NCBI GenBank assembly: GCA_000435715.1
Contig: FR882595.1
Span: 219,390-227,563, forward strand
Source: Firmicutes bacterium CAG:145
GTDB lineage: Bacteria > Bacillota > Clostridia > Peptostreptococcales > Anaerovoracaceae
DNA: 8,174 bases
Reading direction: 5' to 3'
Below are positions 1 through 5,775 of this stretch, one piece after another; the first letter of the stretch is position 1; every line of letters begins with the position of its first letter. The position numbers and the translations under genes are program-made. The notes beneath the pieces were generated by a model. The model was given only the letters and a program-made list of their open reading frames with translations. It was not told where the DNA came from and did no database searches.

Positions 1-35
1 CCCTAAGGGGCAGGCCGAATTCGTCTTGCATGGAT

Positions 36-1211
36 TTATTGTCGTGACTCCGCCGTCACCTTATCCATGTACATGCTCCACTTTATGACGGTCCTAGGAT
101 CAGGCATGAGCCTGAAATTGTACATCTTTTTCTTGTGATATAGATCGAAGTGATCTCCTACACTGACAGGCAGAGCCTTGATATCCGAGACATTCTCAGA
201 AAAACTGAAAGGCTGGCCGAAACAGGTCCCTTCGTAGGAAATCGTCCCACGATCCATCCGGATGACACCGGAGCCGGCGTCTCTGTCGAGATTGCCGTCC
301 TCATCTGCCGCCGCCAGCACGGTTTGACTTTCGAGAGGCCGGGTTACATCTATTTCCGACTGCTGCCAGAAGTACCAGTCATTGATCTTTTCGAAGGGTC
401 CCCCGTGAAGTCTGTAATAATTGTCCAGCTCAGATTTGAAGCCGCAGGCGCTGCAAGTTATGTCCCATGAGCCTGAATTCATGGTGAACTCGGCCCTGCA
501 TACGGGACACTTGTACAAGATTCCGTCAAGGCCGAGAGCCGGAGACTTACATTTGTAATATACGTCTTCAAATAAGACGTCCTCATCGTGAAAAAGAGCT
601 TTTTCTATGGCGCTTTCTATCTCCTCTGACGTCATGGACGAAATGCTGTGGGCGTCAAAGAGCTTTGAAGTAGTCACCTCTATACGTCCCGGCCGAAAGC
701 CCGATTTTCCCCACTTGGGAAAAGTTTTGTAGGCGCCGTTTTCCGTGACTGTATAGACATCGACACCCATTCTCTTAACTAAGTCGGCTGTACCGTCTGT
801 TATCTGCAGAGAGTGACCCATGGCCGGAAGACGGCCTTCCGGAAAGAGAACCGTCACATTGCCGCTGTCCTTGGCCCGAAGTATATTCATGATAGTCTTT
901 ATATCGGGGCAGAACATCTTCTTTGGTATCACATGCATCTTTGTCAGTATTCGGCGGAGCTTCGGTCTGGCTAAAAAATGTTCGCTTATTACAAAAGTGG
1001 GACGGACAGGGTATAAAGCTACAGCCACCAGCAAAAAATCTATATTGGAGACATGAGGACACAGTACAAGAGCCGGGCCTTTTAAACCTTCAAGACCACT
1101 CTTATCATAAGATGCCTTGCATTTTATCCTGAGAAAAGGCTTTACCAGATGATATGCGATGAAATATATGAATCCGTCAGGCTTTTTGATGATCTTTTTG
1201 CTATCTTTCAT
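36..1211 (-). CDS. PlsC-family lysophospholipid (1-acylglycerol-3-phosphate) acyltransferase with C-terminal zinc ribbon
   Basis: A 391-residue protein whose first ~215 residues form a PlsC-like acyltransferase domain. The HX4D catalytic motif is seen as H53-VSNI-D58 and the acceptor-binding motif as F123-P-E-G126, with a basic/proline stretch near residues 163-175. Members of this family move an acyl chain from acyl-ACP, acyl-CoA or acyl-phosphate to a lysophospholipid at the inner membrane face, usually making phosphatidic acid. Residues 235-256 carry two CxxC pairs (C235/C238 and C253/C256), a likely rubredoxin-type zinc ribbon, followed by ~130 residues I do not recognise. Plain PlsC proteins are about 200-260 residues, so the tail is an extension. 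The start is supported by a GGGGG Shine-Dalgarno six bases upstream. It is divergent from the Mrp gene. Substrate is inferred at family level only. Confidence 0.85.
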   Translation of the reverse strand: MKDSKKIIKKPDGFIYFIAYHLVKPFLRIKCKASYDKSGLEGLKGPALVLCPHVSNIDFLLVAVALYPVRPTFVISEHFLARPKLRRILTKMHVIPKKMFCPDIKTIMNILRAKDSGNVTVLFPEGRLPAMGHSLQITDGTADLVKRMGVDVYTVTENGAYKTFPKWGKSGFRPGRIEVTTSKLFDAHSISSMTSEEIESAIEKALFHDEDVLFEDVYYKCKSPALGLDGILYKCPVCRAEFTMNSGSWDITCSACGFKSELDNYYRLHGGPFEKINDWYFWQQSEIDVTRPLESQTVLAAADEDGNLDRDAGSGVIRMDRGTISYEGTCFGQPFSFSENVSDIKALPVSVGDHFDLYHKKKMYNFRLMPDPRTVIKWSMYMDKVTAESRQ

Positions 1212-1241
1212 GGTTTACCCCCTTAAACTTCGTATGATCTT

Positions 1242-1271
1242 ATTATATGACAAATATCAGGATTAACGCAA
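1242..1271 (-). promoter_or_regulatory. Probable sigma-A promoter for the acyltransferase gene
   Basis: On the minus strand there is a perfect TATAAT (plus-strand 1247 down to 1242), with TTGCGT 18 bases upstream (1271 down to 1266) as a weak -35 box, 3 of 6 matches. It lies 31 bases upstream of the start codon. The -10 is convincing and the -35 is not. Confidence 0.5.
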
Positions 1272-1279
1272 GAAAAAGG

Positions 1280-1310
1280 TTGTCTTAAAACTTGACAGAG
1301 GTGGTATAAT
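1280..1310 (+). promoter_or_regulatory. Extended -10 promoter for the Mrp gene
   Basis: TATAAT at 1305-1310 is preceded by TGG at 1302-1304, giving a full TGn extended -10 element. A TTGTCT at 1280-1285 is a possible -35 with a long 19-base spacer. The TTGACA at 1292-1297 is only 7 bases from the -10 and cannot be its partner. A transcript start near 1317 would give a short leader before the AAGGAGG ribosome site at 1327-1333. Confidence 0.65.
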
Positions 1311-1340
1311 ATTCTTGTACTCTCAGAAGGAGGAAAAGAA

Positions 1341-2177
1341 ATGAACAAAAAATCCAATGTAAAAAAGGTAATAGGAGTAATTTCCGGAAAAGGCGGAGTA
1401 GGCAAATCTTCCATAACTTCAATGCTGGCAGTGACGACCCATAGAATGGGGTGTAAGACAGCCATATTGGACGGCGATATAACGGGGCCGTCCATACCAA
1501 AGGCATTCGGTGCCGTACAGAAGGCAATGGGAAGCGAGACGGAGATATTCCCTGTAGTAAGCGATACCGGAATCGAGCTCATATCGATAAATTCTCTTCT
1601 CGAAAACGATACCGACCCTGTAGTATGGAGAGGGCCGGTGCTTTCGGGAGTCATAGAACAGTTCTGGAACGACGTAGTCTGGGGCGATGTAGACGTAATG
1701 TTTGTAGACATGCCTCCGGGAACGGGAGATGTGGCGCTGACGGTATTCCAGTCTCTCCCGATAGACGGACTGGTGATAGTGACATCGCCTCAGGAGCTGG
1801 TTTCCATGATAGTGGAAAAGGCCGTAAAGATGGCGGATCTGATGAACGTTCCTATCGTAGGAATAGTTGAAAACATGTCATATTTCAAGTGCCCTGACTG
1901 CGGAAAGGAGCACAAGATATTCGGCGAGAGCCACATCGACGACATAGCCTCAAAGTATGGCATAAAGCAAGTGGCTAAGCTTGCCATGGACCCTGAGATT
2001 GCAAGGGCCTGCGACAGGGGAATGGCCGAATGTCTGGACACGTCGGCCCTGAGCGGCATGGCCGAGGCTTGCCTGAAGGCAGACAACCCTAATAAGCAGG
2101 ACGGTATGCCTAAGCCGGAGGGTTGCAGCGGCAGCTGCGAGAGCTGCGGCGTCGAAGGCTGCGGAAGCCGTCAATAG
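1341..2177 (+). CDS. Mrp/NBP35 (ApbC-type) iron-sulfur cluster carrier P-loop ATPase
   Basis: A 278-residue cytoplasmic P-loop NTPase. The deviant Walker A motif GKGGVGKS is at residues 16-23, the MinD/Mrp switch segment DGDITGPS at 44-51, and the Walker B region VDMPPGTGD at 122-130. The paired cysteines C184-PD-C187 are those that bridge a labile Fe-S cluster between two subunits in Mrp/ApbC/NBP35 proteins. Proteins of this family hold a 4Fe-4S cluster at the dimer interface and pass it to target apo-enzymes, with ATP hydrolysis needed for transfer. There is no N-terminal DUF59/MIP18-like domain, as is common in Clostridia. The last ~20 residues add C262, C266, C269 and C274, a second possible metal or cluster site. 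The AAGGAGG ribosome site lies 7 bases before ATG. The gene has its own promoter and terminator, so it is probably monocistronic. Confidence 0.93.
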   Translation: MNKKSNVKKVIGVISGKGGVGKSSITSMLAVTTHRMGCKTAILDGDITGPSIPKAFGAVQKAMGSETEIFPVVSDTGIELISINSLLENDTDPVVWRGPVLSGVIEQFWNDVVWGDVDVMFVDMPPGTGDVALTVFQSLPIDGLVIVTSPQELVSMIVEKAVKMADLMNVPIVGIVENMSYFKCPDCGKEHKIFGESHIDDIASKYGIKQVAKLAMDPEIARACDRGMAECLDTSALSGMAEACLKADNPNKQDGMPKPEGCSGSCESCGVEGCGSRQ

Positions 2178-2211
2178 CAGACAAATAGGGGAAAGCATTA
2201 CCAACAATTCA

Positions 2212-2242
2212 CAGAAAGCACACATTTGCTGTGCTTTTTCTG
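2212..2242 (+). terminator. Intrinsic terminator after the Mrp gene
   Basis: AAAGCACA (2215-2222) pairs perfectly with TGTGCTTT (2230-2237) around a 7-base loop. The T-run 2235-2239 is the tail, partly inside the stem. CAG/CTG flanks (2212-2214 and 2240-2242) can extend the stem past a two-base bulge. It lies 35 bases after the Mrp stop codon. Confidence 0.7.
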
Positions 2243-2249
2243 ATACAAT
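2241..2249 (+). promoter_or_regulatory. Probable extended -10 promoter for the DUF5685/J-protein unit
   Basis: TGA followed by TACAAT (2244-2249) matches an extended -10 box at 8 of 9 positions. I find no good -35 at 16-18 bases. The box starts where the preceding terminator hairpin ends, so a transcript from here would begin near 2256 and lack the hairpin. Confidence 0.5.
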
Positions 2250-2286
2250 GTGAGTTGAATAAACGAAAAAGGGGAACAAAACTGCA

Positions 2287-3153
2287 ATGTTTGGGTATGT
2301 GCTTGTAAATAAGCCTGAATTGAAGATAAGGGAATTTGAGAATTACAGAAGCTATTACTGCGGCTTGTGCCATCAGCTTAAAGAAGACTACGGAACCTTC
2401 GGCAGAATGACGCTGAACTATGACATGACCTTCTTGGTGATGCTGCTCAGCGACCTGTATGACGCAGAAGACAAGGAAGAATGCAGCAGATGCGTAGTGC
2501 ACCCTACCAGAAAGCACTGCCACCGCCGAAACCGGATAACGGAGTATTGCAGCGACATGTGCATACTGTTGTCTTACTACAAATGCGCAGACGACTGGAA
2601 CGATGAAAAGAAGCTTTCCAAGTGGTTCCTTTCCAAAATACTGAAGCGAAAGTGCGCCAAGGTAAAAAAGAAGTATCCGCAAAAGGCAGAGTTCATAGAA
2701 AGCCGGCTCAACATGCTTTCCATAGTCGAAAGCTCCAAGGTCATTCACATCGACAGGGCCGCCAGAGTATTCGGCGAAATAATGGGTGAGGTCTTCGTAT
2801 ATGAAGACGACATGTGGAAAGAAGACCTGTACAAGATAGGCTTCTATCTGGGCAAATACATATATTTGCTGGACGCATACGAGGACATAGAAAAGGATAT
2901 CAAGAGCGGCGCTTACAATCCGTTCAAGGAGATATATCAGAACGAAGATTTTGAAAAGCAAGTGCTCAAGCTGCTGCTTTTAATGATAGGCGAATGCACG
3001 GACGCCTTCGAGAGGCTTCCTCTGGTAGAGCACGTGGAGATATTGAGAAACATTCTATATTCGGGAGTCTGGGTAAGGTTCGGAAAGGCCAAGGTGGCCG
3101 CCGGAGGAGGAGACCCTGAGCCCATGGAAAAAGAAATAGAAGAGGAGATTTAA
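2287..3153 (+). CDS. DUF5685-family protein, Cys-rich, function unknown
   Basis: A 288-residue protein matching the DUF5685 family as I remember it: an N-terminus MFGYV..NKPELK, then YYCGLC (residues 23-28), and near residue 196 a LLDAYEDIEKD segment leading into YNPF (210-213). It has no signal peptide and is predicted mostly helical. Cysteines cluster in the first 100 residues (C25, C28, C66, C69, C78, C88, C92, C100), including two CxxC pairs, suggesting metal or cluster binding. The Asp/Glu-rich block at 196-204 resembles the second Asp motif of phytoene/squalene synthases (see findings). The C-terminus is a highly acidic EKEIEEEI. An AAGGGG ribosome site lies 12 bases before ATG, rather far, and no in-frame start codon lies between the two. 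The stop codon is 8 bases from the J-protein start, so they form one operon. No function is established. Confidence 0.85.
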   Translation: MFGYVLVNKPELKIREFENYRSYYCGLCHQLKEDYGTFGRMTLNYDMTFLVMLLSDLYDAEDKEECSRCVVHPTRKHCHRRNRITEYCSDMCILLSYYKCADDWNDEKKLSKWFLSKILKRKCAKVKKKYPQKAEFIESRLNMLSIVESSKVIHIDRAARVFGEIMGEVFVYEDDMWKEDLYKIGFYLGKYIYLLDAYEDIEKDIKSGAYNPFKEIYQNEDFEKQVLKLLLLMIGECTDAFERLPLVEHVEILRNILYSGVWVRFGKAKVAAGGGDPEPMEKEIEEEI

Positions 3154-3161
3154 AGATATAA

Positions 3162-3851
3162 ATGGATCCATATAAAGTGCTGGGCGTAAGCTACAACGCT
3201 ACGGATGATGAAATTAAAAAAGCATACAGAAAACTGAGCCGTAAGTACCATCCCGACGCCAACGTGGGAAGCCCGAATCAGGCAGCCTATGAAGAAAAGT
3301 TCAAAGAAGTTCAGCAGGCCTACCGGATTATAATGGACCAGCGTCAAGGCAAGGTTCAGCAGGGACAGATGGGCGCAGAGGACTTCTGGGGCTTCGGAAG
3401 CGGATTTGGGGGCTACGGAGGCCAGAGGCAGGGACAAGCAGGTCAAGGTGAAAGTCAGGACGAGCAGTATATGCGCTCCGCCTTGAACTATATCCAGAAC
3501 GGGTACTTCAGAGAAGGGCTCAATGTGCTGGAGCAGGTCAAAGACAGAAAGGGCCCGTGGTATTACTACAGCGCTCTTGCCAATTACAAGGTGGGAAACA
3601 ACGCCGTTGCCCTCGAGCACGCCAAGGCGGCCTGCGCTTTTGAACCGAACAATTTTTACTACGCAAGCCTGCTTAACCAATTGCAGGGAGGCGAGTCCAG
3701 ATATCAGCAGAGAAGCGCCGGCTACGGAGGAAATCCGTCCATGGGGCGCCAGAATTATGCGGGGCAGATATGCTCCACCATATTGTGCCTCAATCTCTGT
3801 TGCGGAGGCGGAGCCTACATGGGAGGCATACCGTTGTTCTGCTGCTTGTAA
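3162..3851 (+). CDS. J-domain (DnaJ-like) protein with TPR-like middle and Cys-rich hydrophobic tail
   Basis: A 229-residue protein. Residues 3-60 are a J domain with the obligatory HPD at 30-32, so it should stimulate the ATPase of a DnaK-type Hsp70. A Gly/Gln-rich linker (about 69-98) follows, then residues 101-175, whose helix pattern (SALNYIQNGYFREGL, then YYYSALANYKVGN and ALEHAKAACAFEPNN) looks like two or three TPR repeats. The last ~28 residues are hydrophobic and carry C204, C209, C213, C214, C227 and C228. The zinc-finger and C-terminal substrate domains of true DnaJ are absent, so this is a class C J protein, not dnaJ itself. Its ribosome site AGGAG (3143-3147) lies inside the preceding gene, 14 bases from ATG, which suggests translational coupling to the DUF5685 gene. 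The client is unknown. Confidence 0.88.
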   Translation: MDPYKVLGVSYNATDDEIKKAYRKLSRKYHPDANVGSPNQAAYEEKFKEVQQAYRIIMDQRQGKVQQGQMGAEDFWGFGSGFGGYGGQRQGQAGQGESQDEQYMRSALNYIQNGYFREGLNVLEQVKDRKGPWYYYSALANYKVGNNAVALEHAKAACAFEPNNFYYASLLNQLQGGESRYQQRSAGYGGNPSMGRQNYAGQICSTILCLNLCCGGGAYMGGIPLFCCL

Positions 3852-3862
3852 AGAGCTCACGG

Positions 3863-3897
3863 GCTGTCTGCGGATTAACTCCGCAGGCAGCTTTTTT
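3863..3897 (+). terminator. Strong intrinsic terminator after the J-protein gene
   Basis: A 12-base-pair stem (3863-3874 with 3880-3891, one T-G wobble) encloses a TTAAC loop and is followed at once by six T residues (3892-3897). It lies 11 bases past the J-protein stop codon. Confidence 0.92.
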
Positions 3898-3960
3898 GCG
3901 GTGTGATAAAAGGCTCGGCAGGCAAAGCTTGCAAAATTTATGAGACTATGTAAAATTTTC

Positions 3961-3989
3961 TTGTAAAATACCTTTTTCCATGATAATAT
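3961..3989 (+). promoter_or_regulatory. Probable promoter of the riboswitch-symporter transcript
   Basis: TTGTAA (3961-3966) and TAATAT (3984-3989) are 17 bases apart, each with 4 of 6 consensus matches. TGA at 3981-3983 supplies an extended -10. The overlapping GATAAT at 3982-3987 is an alternative -10. Either would start the transcript about 45 bases before the glycine aptamer. The stretch 3898-3960 is AT-rich and shows nothing else I can support. Confidence 0.5.
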
Positions 3990-4038
3990 ATCTTCATTAG
4001 TTTGTTTGAGCCCTCGGTCACATTATGGGCGAAAAAAG

Positions 4039-4156
4039 CTATGATTCTCTGGAGAGTCCCTCATAAAGGGCGCCGAAGGTGTACGCATACGGATTCAGAA
4101 CGCACTGACCGAAAATCTCGTATGTAATCTCTCAGGCAAAAGGACAGAGCAGATAG
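4039..4156 (+). promoter_or_regulatory. Glycine riboswitch, single aptamer
   Basis: The conserved core of the gcvT/glycine riboswitch is present in order: CTCTGGAGAG (4047-4056), GCCGAAGG (4072-4079), and CTCTCAGGCAAAAGGAC (4129-4145) running into AGAG (4146-4149). P1 is CTCT/AGAG (4047-4050 with 4146-4149), extendable by CTAT/ATAG (4039-4042 with 4153-4156). P2 is GAGAG/CTCTC (4052-4056 with 4129-4133). P3a is CCCT/AGGG (4058-4061 with 4067-4070). P3b is CATACG/CGTATG (4086-4091 with 4119-4124), continued by GATT/AATC. Only one aptamer is present, not the usual tandem pair. It precedes an AGCS-type symporter gene, a known kind of target, and a terminator. Pairing within the leader predicts an OFF switch (see findings). 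Confidence 0.93.
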
Positions 4157-4185
4157 TTTTTATATTATTTGCACGAACCTCTCCG

Positions 4186-4213
4186 GAAAGTCGATTTTAT
4201 CGGCTTTTTATTT
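4186..4213 (+). terminator. Riboswitch expression-platform terminator
   Basis: An 8-base-pair stem with a TTT loop (4188-4195 with 4199-4206, one T-G wobble) can be extended by A4187-T4207 and G-T wobbles. It is followed by a T-rich tail, TTTATTTTTATT, starting at 4207. It lies between the glycine aptamer and the symporter gene, so it is the element the riboswitch is expected to control. Confidence 0.8.
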
Positions 4214-4255
4214 TTATTAAGGATGCGGGCGCCGCCTCGGCAACTCGCGTCATAC

Positions 4256-4262
4256 GGAGGAG
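4256..4262 (+). promoter_or_regulatory. Ribosome binding site that fixes the symporter start
   Basis: GGAGGAG lies 5 bases before the ATG at 4268. The reading frame stays open upstream to an ATG at 4169, but that stretch spans the riboswitch terminator and has no ribosome site. Family members begin with sequence like that after 4268. Confidence 0.9.
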
Positions 4263-4267
4263 AAAAA

Positions 4268-5695
4268 ATGGAAAAATTTACAGAGTTTTTAGTGGCGGTT
4301 GACGATCTGGTTTGGGGTATTCCGCTGATCGTACTCATAATGGGTACGGGAATCTATTTGACCGTCAGGCTTGGTCTTCTTCAGTTCAGAAAGCTGGGGA
4401 AAGCGCTCAAGTACATGGTGAAAAATGAAGAAGACGGCATAGGAGAGGTGAGCAGCTTCGGAGCTCTCTGCACTGCAATGGCAGCCACCATAGGTACCGG
4501 AAACATCGTAGGAGTGGCAACGGCGGTAGTTGCCGGCGGCCCGGGAGCCTTGTTTTGGATGATAGTGGCAGCCTGTCTCGGAATGGCTACCAAGTATGCC
4601 GAAGGCGTATTGGCAGTTAAGTTCAGAGAGGACAAAGGCGGCGGAAGATTTCTCGGCGGCCCTTTCTACTACATAGAAAGAGGAATGGGAAAGAAGTGGT
4701 CATGGCTGGCAAAGACTTTCGCAGTATTTGCAGTAGGTGCAGGATTGCTGGGTATCGGAACCATCACTCAGGTAAACGGAATAGCCTCGGCTACGAAGGG
4801 CTTTTTCGACCCCAACTCGGAGCACATGGTAAGCCTGTTCGGCAATGAGTATTCCATCGCCACCGTGGCGACGGCAGTAGTAGTTGCTCTGGTTACGGCG
4901 CTGGTGGTAATAGGCGGACTCAAAAGAATCGCAAGCGTTACAACCATAATAGTGCCGTTTATGGCCATAATGTACGTCATAGTGTGCGTAAGCATACTTA
5001 TATACAATATAGAAGCTGTACCGGCAGCCGTGTCTGCCGTATTCCGCGGGGCTTTCGGCCTTGAAGCGGTGGCAGGAGGAGCCCTCGGAGCCATGATGAT
5101 GGCCATGCAAAAAGGCGTTGCCCGTGGAATCTTTTCCAACGAAGCAGGTCTGGGAAGCGCTCCTATAGCGGCGGCGGCAGCCCAGACTAAGGAGCCTGTA
5201 AGACAGGGCCTTGTATCCATGACCGGAACTTTCATAGATACAGTAATAATCTGCGCAATGACAGGAACCACCATCATGGTCACCGGTTCTTATGATGTCG
5301 CCATAGAAAAAGGACTGGATGGCGTCGACGTTACTTCCGTTGCATTTGCCAACGGCCTGCCGTGGTCTGGCGGAGTAGGCTCGGCAATACTGATGGTAAG
5401 TCTGGCCTTCTTCGCATTCACCACCATATTGGGATGGGACTATTACAGCGAAAGATGTCTCGAATATCTGTGCAACGGCAACATGACTACGGTAAAGGTA
5501 TACAGGTGGCTCTACATATTGGCAGTGCTCATAGGACCGTTCCTCACGGTTTCTGCCGTATGGACCATAGCGGATATCTTCAACGGACTCATGGCCATAC
5601 CGAACCTTATAGCATTGCTTGCTTTGAGCGGAATCGTCGTAGCGGAGACCAAGAGCTACTTCGACAGGCTGAACTCAGGACAGATACAGGGATAG
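4268..5695 (+). CDS. Alanine/glycine:cation symporter (AGCS, AlsT-type)
   Basis: A 475-residue polytopic inner-membrane protein of the AGCS family, which imports alanine and/or glycine with Na+ or H+. The family signatures are clear: GTGNIVGVATAV (residues 76-87), followed by GGPGALFWM (90-98), and FSNEAGLGSAP (289-299) after a Gly/Met-rich helix. About ten or eleven hydrophobic segments are visible, for example 17-38, 63-90, 92-117, 150-175, 195-217, 222-246, 262-280, 315-340, 368-390, 412-432 and 440-460. Length is normal for the family (about 440-500). The first helix is preceded by a short amphipathic start, as usual. The upstream glycine riboswitch suggests glycine is a physiological substrate, since cells often control importers by their cargo. 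Whether Na+ or H+ is used cannot be read from the sequence. Confidence 0.95.
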   Translation: MEKFTEFLVAVDDLVWGIPLIVLIMGTGIYLTVRLGLLQFRKLGKALKYMVKNEEDGIGEVSSFGALCTAMAATIGTGNIVGVATAVVAGGPGALFWMIVAACLGMATKYAEGVLAVKFREDKGGGRFLGGPFYYIERGMGKKWSWLAKTFAVFAVGAGLLGIGTITQVNGIASATKGFFDPNSEHMVSLFGNEYSIATVATAVVVALVTALVVIGGLKRIASVTTIIVPFMAIMYVIVCVSILIYNIEAVPAAVSAVFRGAFGLEAVAGGALGAMMMAMQKGVARGIFSNEAGLGSAPIAAAAAQTKEPVRQGLVSMTGTFIDTVIICAMTGTTIMVTGSYDVAIEKGLDGVDVTSVAFANGLPWSGGVGSAILMVSLAFFAFTTILGWDYYSERCLEYLCNGNMTTVKVYRWLYILAVLIGPFLTVSAVWTIADIFNGLMAIPNLIALLALSGIVVAETKSYFDRLNSGQIQG

Positions 5696-5703
5696 GATAA
5701 TAT

Positions 5704-5734
5704 CAAGGCGCCGGAAGGCGCCTTGTCGCGTTTT
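5704..5734 (+). terminator. Hairpin after the symporter gene, probable terminator
   Basis: A perfect 9-base-pair GC-rich stem (5704-5712 with 5717-5725) is closed by a GGAA tetraloop of the GNRA type. The T-run (5731-5734) is short and displaced by five bases, so termination may be weak. It begins 8 bases after the symporter stop codon. Confidence 0.6.
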
Positions 5735-5775
5735 GCCCCTGCAATGTTCTTGAATACAGGCTGATTTGCAGGGGC
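5735..5775 (+). repeat. Inverted repeat of unknown role
   Basis: GCCCCTGCAA (5735-5744) is perfectly complementary to TTGCAGGGGC (5766-5775) around a 21-base loop. TTTGC (5732-5736) can alternatively pair with GCAAA (5783-5787), and GGGG/CCCC (5771-5774 with 5778-5781) makes a small competing hairpin. I match it to no known RNA family. The rest of the stretch to 5830 shows nothing else I can name. Confidence 0.6.

Noticed and set aside
1..31. Possible first ten codons of another minus-strand gene just after the acyltransferase (MQDEFGLPLR, reminiscent of the start of some GntR-type regulators).
   Set aside because: Too short to judge, and the nearest GGAG lies nearly 20 bases from the ATG. 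Sequence before position 1 would settle it.
1292..1310. TTGACA at 1292-1297 as the -35 box for TATAAT at 1305-1310.
   Set aside because: The spacer is only 7 bases, and no -10 box lies 17 bases downstream of it.
2209..2961. Long open frame (250 codons) on the minus strand opposite the DUF5685 gene.
   Set aside because: The plus-strand frame has family-like motifs, a ribosome site and operon context. The minus frame has none of these and runs through the intergenic terminator.
3150..3860. Long open frame (236 codons) on the minus strand opposite the J-protein gene.
   Set aside because: The plus-strand frame encodes a clear J domain. The antisense product resembles nothing and covers the gene almost exactly, as shadows do.
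4169..4267. In-frame upstream extension of the symporter gene by 33 codons from an ATG at 4169.
   Set aside because: It spans the riboswitch terminator, has no ribosome site and does not resemble the family's N-terminus. The ATG at 4268 has a strong site 5 bases upstream.
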